From positions 22,303,001-22,367,000 of the forward strand of contig NC_091676.1 of the NCBI RefSeq assembly GCF_042453785.1: DNA of 64,000 nucleotides, in the 5' to 3' direction. The notes beneath the pieces are model-generated. The model did not search any database. It was not told where the DNA came from and worked only from the letters and a program-made list of their open reading frames with translations. Origin of the DNA: Malus domestica (taxonomy: Eukaryota > Streptophyta > Magnoliopsida > Rosales > Rosaceae). Shown here piece after piece: positions 56,785-64,000 of this stretch (positions within the stretch are counted from its first letter, which is position 1; each line of letters begins with the position of its first letter). Made by a program: the position numbers and the translations under genes.

Positions 56785-57426
56785 TAGGCCTGGCAAACGA
56801 GTCGTGTCAGTCGTGTTCGTGTCGTTTTCGTGTAACACCTGTTATCTTAACGGGTCGTGTCGTGTCATACCCGTTATCTTAACGGGTCCTTAACAGGTCG
56901 TGTCACTTTACCCAACGGGTAAAGTGACCCGACCTGTTATGACCCGTTAAGAAAAATATATTTTTTTTCTTAAATTTGCACATACCACACATTGCCACAT
57001 AAATATTACTTCAAAACATTAAAACACATTTGTCGTTTAAGTACTACATCTACACTCGAAAATAAGAGCCTAATAAAAAAATAATACATACACTACTAAT
57101 CTATTACAAATTTTTAATGTGCAAGGATATGCAAAATGAAACAGTTTTTGTTTTCAAGGTTGTGAAATCTTTCTCAAAAGTTTAAACCTCAATTTACAAA
57201 ATCCTCGATTTACATCGATCATCATGAAATTGCATTGGAACTTTGGCTTGATCTATTGCCTTCAAGAGTTATGTTGATGATGTTTTCAGTAAGGTTTTCC
57301 ACGTCATAACTATCTTCTGCATAAACTAAGCATAGAAAAACCAAACATTAAAAATCATTAAAATTATGAGAAGTTTACCAAAATAATTATGAAAAAAAAT
57401 AAAACAATAGTACTATACCATACTTT

Positions 57427-59110
57427 TCTTAAGTATAAACATAAGATTTTGTGGTTTCCACTAGTGTAAATATTTTAAATTGAAGATCGAATTCAATCAT
57501 TGTATTCATATAAGGTCAAGGAGTGTAGTTGTAAAAAATCATCAAAATCGGAGTTAAATTAACATTTAAATCGTGATTTTTCGTTTATAACCGTCGAAAA
57601 GTTTTGTCCCGTTACGTGCTCTCTGAATGTTTGTTTTTTGCAATTTTGGCGTATGCGATCTCGAAATATATACAAACATGTTTGACGATTGGATCATTGA
57701 AACTAGTTTCGTAGAATGAGTATCCCATCAAAACAATAGATTCACTAATACTTAAGAGTTTATTCATATTTTTATTAAGTATAACATAAGATTTTGTGGT
57801 TTCCACTAGTGTAAAAATTTTAAATTGAAGATCAAATTCAATCATTGTATTCATATAGGGTCAAGGAGTGTAGTTGTAAAAAATCATCAAAATCGGAGTT
57901 AAAATGACCGTTAAATCGTGATTTTTCGTTTATAACCGTCGAAAAGTTTTGTCCCGTTACTTGATCTCTGAATGTTTGTTTTTTACAATTTTTGGCGTAT
58001 GCAATCTCGAAGTATATATAAACATGTTTGACGGTTGGATCATTGAAAATAGTTTCGTAGAATGAGTATCCCATCAAAACAATAGATTCACTAATACTTA
58101 ATAGTTTATTCATACTTTTATTAAGTATAGTATAAGATTTTGTGGTATCCACTAGTGTAAATATTTTAAATTGAAGATCGAATTCAATCATTGTATTCAT
58201 ATAAGGTCAAGGAGTGTAGCAAAAAAAATCATCAAAATCAGAGTTAAAATGACCGTTAAATCGTGATTTTTCTTTTTATAACCGTCGAAAAGTTTTGTCC
58301 CGTTAATTGATCTTTGAATGTTTGTTTTTGTGTAATTTTTGACGTATGCGATCTCGAAGTATATACAAACATGTTTGACGGTTGGATCTTTGAAACTAGT
58401 TTCGTAGAATGAGTATCCTATCAAAACAGTAGATTCACTAATACTTAATAGTTTATTCATACTTTTATTAAGTATAACATAAGATTTTGTGGTATCCACT
58501 AGTGTAAATATTTTAAATTGAAGATCAAATTCATTACTTGTATTCATATAGGGTCAAGGAGTGTAGTTGTAAAAAATAATCAAAATCGGAGTTAAAATAA
58601 CCGTTAAATCGTGATTTTTCGTTTATAACCATCGAAAACTTTTGTCCCATTACTTGATCTTTGAATGTTTGTTTTTTGCAATTTTTGGCGTATGCGATCT
58701 CGAAGTATATACAAACATGTTTGACGGTTGGATCATTAAAACTAGTTTTGTAGAATGAGTATCCCATCAAAACAATAGATTCACTAATACTTAAGAGTTT
58801 ATTCATACTTTTATTAAGTATAACACTAGTGTAAATATTTTAAATTGAAGATTGAATTCAATCATTGTATTCATATAGGGTTAAGGAGTGTGGTTGTAAA
58901 AAATCATCAAAATCGGAATTAAAATGACCGTTAAATCGTGATTTTTCGTTTATAACCGTCAAAAAGTGTTGTCCCGTTACTTGCTCTCTGAATGTTTTTT
59001 TTTTGCAATTTTTGGCTTATGCGATCTCGAAGTATATACAAACATATTTGACGGTTGGATCGTTGAAATTAGTTTCGTATAATTCGTATCCCATGAAGTT
59101 CAATGGTGTG
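57427..59110. repeat. 345-bp tandem monomers, right array (about five units)
   Basis: AGATTTTGTGGT(T/A)TCCACTAG recurs at about 57446, 57791, 58138 and 58486; a fifth unit starts at 58825 with the anchor shortened. Spacing is 343-348 bp. The array ends in TTCAATGGTGTGTGTGTATA, just as the left array does at 6925. On the minus strand the units hold frames of 80-120 codons that nearly tile the array and share the same peptide (for example MNTMIEFDLQFKIFTL). Confidence 0.85.
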
Positions 59111-59117
59111 TGTGTGT

Positions 59118-59317
59118 ATATATATATATATATTTATTTATTAAGTAGATTTAAATCTATTTATTTTGTATGTATAATTATTATAGTTTTTAGGGGTATA
59201 AAATTTAATATATATATATATATATATATAATTATTATAGTTAATATTTTGGGTACAATTATTATAGTATATATAATTATTATAATTATTATAGTTAATT
59301 TAATATATATATAATTA
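59118..59317. repeat. TA-rich simple repeats
   Basis: Several (TA)n runs (59118-59134, 59206-59230, 59303-59312) and TATAATTATTATAG repeats between the array and the nested element. Confidence 0.85.
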
Positions 59318-60104
59318 GGCCTAATCGGATAAATGATCCCCGTGGTGATAAGGTATTCGGATGATAGCCCCTGTGGTAAAAAAATTCGGATTTAAACCCC
59401 TGTGGTCTAAGTCTGTTAGGATTTATGCCCTTCTGTTAAATAATGCTGACGTGGCTGCCACGTGGCTGCCAAATGTCTGCCACGTGGCAAAAATAATAAT
59501 TTTTAAATTTTTTTTTAAAAACCTGAATTTTTACAAAAAAAAAAACCCCCAGAAACTCCCCCCGCCCTCCGCCCGTCCCCCCCCCCCCGCCGGACTTCTT
59601 CTTCTTCTCCCCGCCGGAGGCCAGCTCCCCCCCTCCCCGCCGCGCGACCCTCCTCCCTCTCCTTCTTCCTTCTTCTTCTTCTTCCCGCCGGTCTCCCCGC
59701 GCGACTCCTCCCTCTCCCTCTTCCTTCTTCTTCTTCTTCTTCTTCTTCCTGCCGGAGCCCTCTCCCCGCGCCCTCCTCCCTCTCTCTCTCCCTCTTCCTT
59801 CTTCTTCTTCTTGCAGATCTGGGTTTGTTTTTTTTTTTTTTTTTTTTTTTGTAAAAATTCAGGTTTTAAAAAAAAAAAAATTATTATTTTTGCCACGTGG
59901 CAGACATTTGGCAGCCACGTGGCATATATGTGGCAGCCACATCAACATTATTTAACAAAAGGGCATAAATCCTAACAGACTTATACCACAGGGGTTTAAA
60001 TCCTAACAGACTTAGACCACAGGGGTTTAAATCCAAATTTTTTTACCACAGGGGCTATCATCCGAATACCTTATGACCACGGGGACCATTTATCCAATTA
60101 GGCC
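59318..60104. mobile_element. Long-TIR element (787 bp, Mutator-like), TSD TATATAATTA
   Basis: The ends are inverted repeats of about 215 bp, starting GGCCTAAT(C/T)GGATAAATG and sharing CCCCTGTGGT and CTGCCACGTGGC blocks. TATATAATTA flanks both sides (59308-59317, 60105-60114), giving a 9-10 bp duplication. The centre (about 59545-59820) is a C/T-rich low-complexity core with CTTCTT and CCCGCCGG repeats. The open frames through it are low-complexity artefacts. Confidence 0.85.
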
Positions 60105-60575
60105 TATATAATTATTATAGTATTTTTTTAGGGTTATAAATTATTAAATTAATATTCTACTTATCGTGTATCGTGTTACTCACGTGTATACCCGAACAAA
60201 CCCGTTATCTTAACAGGTGCTTATCGGGTTACCCGATAACGACCCGTTTCGTTATCGTGTCGACCCGAGCACCTGTTAATTTCGTGTCGTGTCGTGTCGG
60301 GTTATCGGGTCGTGTCAGGAATTGCCAGGCCTAAAGATGGTACAAATGTAGCAAGTTTATATACATAATGGTAATGCTAGGAATAGCATCTATTTGAACC
60401 ATATAACGTGATTGTTGATGATTGGTAGCTTATTACTTAAGTGTTAATTAACATGTTATTTTTTATTAGTGACGTACATCACATGGTTTGTAGATTTTGT
60501 CTAAAAAATTTAGTCATTGCCCTATACAAAAATGCAATTTAAACTTGAGTGCAAAGCGAATGATTTGGTCCAACA

Positions 60576-60577
<2 letters not shown>

Positions 60578-60608
<31 letters not shown>
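60578..60608 (-). other. 31-nt poly(A) tract on the MKK strand
   Basis: A run of 31 T on the plus strand, so a poly(A) run 3' of the minus-strand MKK gene, 106 bp beyond its stop codon. It may be the relic of a retroposed transcript or a plain homopolymer. Confidence 0.6.
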
Positions 60609-60610
<2 letters not shown>

Positions 60611-60714
60611 TGTAATATTGCATAAGAAAAGGATGGGAGCATAAAAAATTATGTTTCATCGGATTTCGATTTTCCGTGGGAATCAATCAATCAATGTACA
60701 ACAGAAATTAACGT

Positions 60715-61665
60715 TCAAAAACCAACATCGGAAAGGAAGGGATGCTTCAACAACTGACCGGCAGTCCACCTCTTTCCGACTTCCTTCTGCAAGCAAGCCT
60801 CAATAAAACTCTTGAATTCCTGCGAAGCGCCCTCCGGCAAGCTCGGCGGCTCTCCAAAACATATGGCTAACATCAGGGAGGGCCAGTCGGGACTCTGGCC
60901 TGGGGGCAAGAGTGGATAGCGACCCACGTAGAGCTCCATGATGGTCAGGCCGAAACTCCATATGTCACTGGCGTAGCCACTGTAGGTGCCACCACAGTTC
61001 TCCTTGTTGAATCTTTCGGGGCTCATGTAAGCGAAAGTACCGACAGGAGAACTGCAGGCGCCTTCCGAGGTTAAGGACATGATCTTGCTGATACCGAAGT
61101 CGGCGATCTTAACTTCCATGTTACTGTTCACCAAAATGTTGGCGGGCTTGATGTCACGGTGAGCGATGTTGTGGGTATGGAGATAGTTCAGGCCGCTGAG
61201 CACTTGACGGGCCACGTGGGCAAGCTTGGCCTCGGAGAAGGTGCCATTGTCTTTGAGTAAAGTTTCGAGGCTGCCGGAGTCCATGAACTCCATGAGGATT
61301 TTGATGTCTCCCAAGGGCTGTTCAAAGAAGGCTTCACAGCGGACAATGTGGGAAGAGTCGGTGCAGCGGAGGATCTCAATCTCGCGGGAGAGATTACACC
61401 TGACCGTGTGGTCTGAATGGTTGCTGACGAGTTTGAGAGCGTAGGTACTGGAAGTCTGCTTGTGGCGAACCTTGTAGACCTTGCCGCCATTACCTTGGCC
61501 GAGGAGTTCGAGTGTCTCGAGATCAGCAGCGGAGATTGAAGTGGAGGAGTAGTTGGTTGCTGTCATCAGTGCGGGAGGATGGATGGGAAGAGAGAAACAT
61601 GGGCGGTGCACGTGCACGGAGAGAGGGGCCAAGGACTTCAGTTGCCGACCTCGAATGAGAGCCAT
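60715..61665 (-). CDS. MKK7/9: MAP kinase kinase, group D (MKK7/MKK9-like)
   Basis: Intact, intronless, 316 residues, the usual size and structure for plant group D MAPKKs, which phosphorylate MAP kinases (MPK3/6 class) in stress, ethylene and defence signalling. Basic, Leu-rich N-terminal docking segment (residues 1-17); ATP loop GQGNGGKV at 56-63; ATP-binding Lys 78 (YALK); catalytic HRDIKPAN at 169-176; DFG at 189-191; activation sites in the plant S/T-x5-S/T pattern (Ser200 and Ser206, or Thr199 and Ser205); SPE at 215-217; GEPPSLPEGAS near the C-lobe. The ATG lies in CACCATGG, an excellent context. All catalytic residues are present, so it is probably functional. A TATA box lies 90 bp upstream. 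It is divergent from the F-box gene and has a poly(A)-like tract downstream. Confidence 0.95.
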   Translation of the reverse strand: MALIRGRQLKSLAPLSVHVHRPCFSLPIHPPALMTATNYSSTSISAADLETLELLGQGNGGKVYKVRHKQTSSTYALKLVSNHSDHTVRCNLSREIEILRCTDSSHIVRCEAFFEQPLGDIKILMEFMDSGSLETLLKDNGTFSEAKLAHVARQVLSGLNYLHTHNIAHRDIKPANILVNSNMEVKIADFGISKIMSLTSEGACSSPVGTFAYMSPERFNKENCGGTYSGYASDIWSFGLTIMELYVGRYPLLPPGQSPDWPSLMLAICFGEPPSLPEGASQEFKSFIEACLQKEVGKRWTAGQLLKHPFLSDVGF

Positions 61666-61754
61666 GGTGAGTAGAGTTTTGAGTAACTAGGTCGTAGGGT
61701 TTTGAGTACGGAGCAAGGTTTATGGATTATGGTCATTGAGTAGCTAGGGCTTTG

Positions 61755-61762
61755 ATATATAT
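61755..61762 (-). promoter_or_regulatory. TATA box of the MKK gene
   Basis: TATATATA on the minus strand about 90 bp before the ATG at 61665. It is immediately followed on the upstream side by the MITE at 61775-61923. Confidence 0.6.
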
Positions 61763-61774
61763 AGCTTTCCTAAA

Positions 61775-61923
61775 GGGATGTGATATCCACACACCATTTT
61801 TTACTTGTCACACACTCTCTTAATTTTCAGCCGTCGGATCAAAATGAATTGATGATGATCAAAGGACATAAGTTAACAAAGACTATGTGAGAAGTAAATA
61901 GGGGTATGCGGATAACACAACTC
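61775..61923. mobile_element. hAT-type MITE (149 bp) in the MKK promoter, TSD TTCCTAAA
   Basis: Terminal repeats GGGATGTGATATCCACACACC and the complement of GAGTTGTGTTATCCGCATACC are alike. TTCCTAAA is at 61767-61774 and 61924-61931, an 8-bp duplication as in hAT elements. It contains a GCCGTCGGATC motif near the middle. It sits 5-15 bp upstream of the MKK TATA box. Confidence 0.85.
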
Positions 61924-62069
61924 TTCCTAAAATGAGTAGTAATTTTAGCAGGATACTCGGAACTAGCTAATTTCCTAATGCATCCTTGACTAGTATTCCT
62001 AAATCCTAAAACAGTCATGAATTTGCTTGGTTTCCTAACTCACACTGGATTCCCCAAACTCAAGTCCAT

Positions 62070-62076
62070 TATATAA
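62070..62076 (+). promoter_or_regulatory. TATA box of the F-box gene
   Basis: TATATAA, 61 bp before the ATG at 62137. Transcription would then start near 62100, which places the GTG at 62080 upstream of the message and supports the later ATG. Confidence 0.55.
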
Positions 62077-62136
62077 TATGTGGGGTCTGCTCTTTCCGTT
62101 CACTCTTTACAAAGCGTCGTGACCATTCATTCAACA

Positions 62137-63426
62137 ATGTTCGGAAAAGTATACCACCGTCGCCACATAAAGAGAAGAACAATATCGCCAAATTGGTCTG
62201 ACCTCCGATCTGAAATATTAGAGTTAATAATGAAAAATCTCTCCTTCCTCGACATGCTTCGATTTAAATCCGTTTGTTCTTCTTGGAATCAAGCCATGAA
62301 ATGTTATTATGCCACATCGTTTCCGCAAACTTCTCCATGGCTAATGCTCCCTAGTGATCAAGAAAACGTTCATAACGATATTAGGACTCGGTGTTTCTAC
62401 AGCCTTAAAGAAGATGAAGTCTACACTGTCAAGAACGTGTTACAAGAATGTCATGATGATTGGTGTGTTGGTTCATCACACGGTTGGCTGGTGATCATGG
62501 ACAACAACGCAGTCCCACATCTTCTCAATCCCGTTTCGCGGCGTAGAATTCAACTCCCAAAAATTTGGTCTCTGCAAAATTGCCCCAGCAATCCTGACAG
62601 CATTGAACAATTGCGCATGACTTTTATTTGCAAAGCTGTTCTCTCCTCCGACCCTTCTTGCAACGGCAACTTTGTTGTTGTGATAATTTATGGTGTGTTA
62701 TCTTCAAAACTTGGATTTTGTAAGTATGGGGAGGAGGGCAGCAGATGGAGAGGCTTAGAAGGTGTGCATGGAGAATATTGTGATGTTATTTTTCACAAGG
62801 AGAAGTTGTATGCATTGGCGGGGGATGGCTCGGTCGAAGTGTGGAGGGACTTCAACAACTCCTCTACTCCCATCAAAACTATGAATCTTCATCAGCCATA
62901 TTCAGAGCTAGAAAATGTAAATCATATAATTAAGGACTTTTCCAAGGACAAATATTCTACTCAGACGTACTTGGTGGAGTCTTTGGGTGAGATATTGTCC
63001 GTGGGGCGAGTTATCGGCAACTTTGTCAACCATGAGGGCACGGCTATTCTTGAGGGGGATCTAGATGAGTATGGTTACTTCTGTCCCTACAGAACATTGC
63101 AGTTTTATGTCCTCAAGTTGAATTTCACAGCCAATAAGTGGGAGAAAATTGAATCTTTGCGCGGTCGAGCTTTATTTCTGGGCGGGAATCAATCAATGTC
63201 AGTGTCGACTCCCGATTTTCTAGAATGCGAAGAAAACTCAATTTACTTCACGGACGATCGATGGGACGAGATCAATTTCAACGCCGGCAGTGTTGACGAC
63301 AATGGTTATGGTGGTCATGATGTAGGAATATACAACATAGGCAACAAAGTTGTGAAGCCAATTTACCAATTTGAGAAGTGGAGAGTTGATCCACCACCCT
63401 TTTGGATAGTTCCTAACCCATGGTGA
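62137..63426 (+). CDS. F-box/DUF295 protein
   Basis: Single-exon gene of 429 residues from the ATG at 62137 (context AACAATGT). The frame is open further up to a GTG at 62080 but that is not a plausible plant start. Residues about 20-58 form the F-box (NWSDLRSEILELIMKNLSFL, then MLRFKSVCSSWNQAM), which binds SKP1 in SCF ubiquitin ligases. The central and C-terminal part is the DUF295 beta-rich region (GSSHGWLVIMDNN, HLLNPVSRRRIQLP, FVLKLNFTANKWEKIESL-like segment, SIYFTDDRWDEI) and ends DPPPFWIVPNPW, the usual end of this family. The target protein is unknown. No disruptions; probably functional. Divergent from MKK, convergent with GATB. Confidence 0.9.
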   Translation: MFGKVYHRRHIKRRTISPNWSDLRSEILELIMKNLSFLDMLRFKSVCSSWNQAMKCYYATSFPQTSPWLMLPSDQENVHNDIRTRCFYSLKEDEVYTVKNVLQECHDDWCVGSSHGWLVIMDNNAVPHLLNPVSRRRIQLPKIWSLQNCPSNPDSIEQLRMTFICKAVLSSDPSCNGNFVVVIIYGVLSSKLGFCKYGEEGSRWRGLEGVHGEYCDVIFHKEKLYALAGDGSVEVWRDFNNSSTPIKTMNLHQPYSELENVNHIIKDFSKDKYSTQTYLVESLGEILSVGRVIGNFVNHEGTAILEGDLDEYGYFCPYRTLQFYVLKLNFTANKWEKIESLRGRALFLGGNQSMSVSTPDFLECEENSIYFTDDRWDEINFNAGSVDDNGYGGHDVGIYNIGNKVVKPIYQFEKWRVDPPPFWIVPNPW

Positions 63427-63740
63427 GAGTAGATAGTACACAAAATGGATGTGTTGGGTAATTGATCTCATTTCTTTTATATATAAATTAATATGTGAAC
63501 ACCAAAATTACTGGAAGAGGGCGAGGTTACAAGTCAATGTTTCTCTATCCAGCTTTCTAGCATGTAGAGCAACCAAACAACAGCAGGAAGTATAAAAAAT
63601 AGAAGCCAATCATTTCTACATTCTCCAGGTAACCTTCATTCCATACTTGGATGGGGCACGTAAACAATCTCGAGCGGCTGCTGACTGCTGGTTCAGCAGT
63701 AGCCGCAAAATATGCTTCTACCGTAAGCAAGATAAACTGG
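63427..63740. other. 3' intergenic region between F-box gene and GATB
   Basis: Likely holds the F-box 3' UTR and the 3' UTR of the minus-strand GATB transcript. No separate gene seen. Confidence 0.45.
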
Positions 63741-64000
63741 AGGCCACAAAATGTCAAAACGCTTCAGCTTGAGTGAATTCATCTGACTTTGACAATGCTT
63801 GTTTGCGATTGATGGCCACTATATTGCATCATCTGGAACTTTATCAGCTTTTGGCGTTTAATTTCTCTAAAAGGATCTTGTTTAGGACTCCTGGATTTGC
63901 TTTTCCTTTTGATAGTTTCATTACCTGCAAAGGGTTAAAATGTTCAAAACCATCTCACTCAACTTAAGAAACACTATTAAAAACGGAGCATATGGATTAC
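63741..64000. repeat. Segmental duplication shared with 48237-48517
   Basis: The two stretches align along their whole length, including GAGGCCACAAAATGTCAAAA, the last GATB exon and the following intron up to GGAGCATATGGATTAC, where the window ends. They lie in the same orientation 15.5 kb apart. Confidence 0.9.
63844..63924 (-). CDS. GATB: GATB last exon (glutamyl-tRNA(Gln) amidotransferase subunit B), partial gene
   Basis: On the minus strand, after an intact TTTGCAG acceptor, the exon encodes [26 protein letters not shown] and TGA: 26 residues. This is the C-terminal end of the GatB/YqeY domain, which helps place the tRNA on the amidotransferase. Its enzyme supplies Gln-tRNA(Gln) in plastids and mitochondria by amidating misacylated Glu-tRNA. 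The rest of the gene lies beyond the right edge; by comparison with the pseudogene copy the preceding exon should begin about 20 bp past the window. No damage is visible. Confidence 0.85.
   Translation of the reverse strand, partial: VMKLSKGKANPGVLNKILLEKLNAKS

Larger units (their letters stand above)
56785..60333. mobile_element. hAT-like element (3.5 kb) carrying a tandem array and a nested element
   Basis: The termini TAGGCCTGGCAA and TTGCCAGGCCTA are perfect inverted repeats. The subterminal GTCGTGTC and ACCCGTTATCTTAACGGGT motifs, repeated at both ends, are a hallmark of a widespread plant hAT family. The flanks give GAGAGATG versus TAAAGATG, 6 of 8 matching as an 8-bp duplication. No hAT transposase is visible. 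The interior is filled by the 345-bp array and the 59318-60104 element. Confidence 0.65.

Noticed and set aside
59361..59975. 204-codon frame with poly-Pro/Leu/Phe
   Set aside because: It crosses both TIRs and the low-complexity core of the 787-bp element; the peptide is only simple repeats.

Overview
The window is nuclear DNA of a flowering plant. Spliced host exons, plant-only gene families (group D MAPKK, F-box/DUF295, GATB) and dense LTR retrotransposons, MITEs and a SINE all say so. Several repeats resemble, from memory, families common in apple and pear, so a Rosaceae (Malus/Pyrus-like) genome is my best guess, not a proof. By eye roughly 70% of the window is transposon-derived.

Layout. 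1-4.4 kb: a MITE, a 2.0-kb TIR element carrying a solo LTR and a snRNA-type promoter motif, then exon remnants (a glutaredoxin exon and the 3' exons of a coiled-coil gene). 4.4-9.4 kb: a Tourist-type MITE, then a CACTA-like repeat region of palindromes and 345-bp tandem monomers, with a 2.1-kb solo LTR inside. 9.4-14.1 kb: a degenerate hAT-like element followed by fragments of unrelated host genes (PHT4-type anion transporter, MAPKKK, beta-galactosidase) and a transposon ORF end. 15.1-32.1 kb: a three-level nest. A solo LTR is split by a 14.4-kb Tat-type Ty3/gypsy element, whose gag is split by another 2.1-kb solo LTR; each level has a perfect 5-bp target duplication. 33.3-46.7 kb: a second, older 13.4-kb Tat-like element. 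47.6-48.8 kb: a copia fragment and a GATB pseudogene interrupted by a MITE. 49.9-55 kb: a second copy of the first MITE and a degenerate CACTA-like region holding another solo LTR. 55.6 kb: a tRNA-type SINE. 56.8-60.3 kb: a hAT-like element containing the second 345-bp array and a 787-bp element with ~215-bp TIRs.

The only apparently intact host genes are at the right: an intronless MAP kinase kinase (minus strand), a divergent F-box/DUF295 gene (plus strand), and the last exon of GATB entering from beyond the right edge (minus strand). The MKK and F-box genes share a short intergenic promoter region into which a 149-bp hAT-type MITE has inserted.

Both large Tat-type elements carry, between integrase and 3' LTR, a coding region in antisense to gag-pol with its own TATA-like box. 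In one it is an open 226-codon coiled-coil ORF; in the other it is a broken plant-mobile-domain-like gene. Neither gag-pol is intact: both have premature stops, and each integrase has an altered catalytic-triad residue. The solo-to-complete LTR ratio (five to two) points to active LTR-LTR recombination at this locus.
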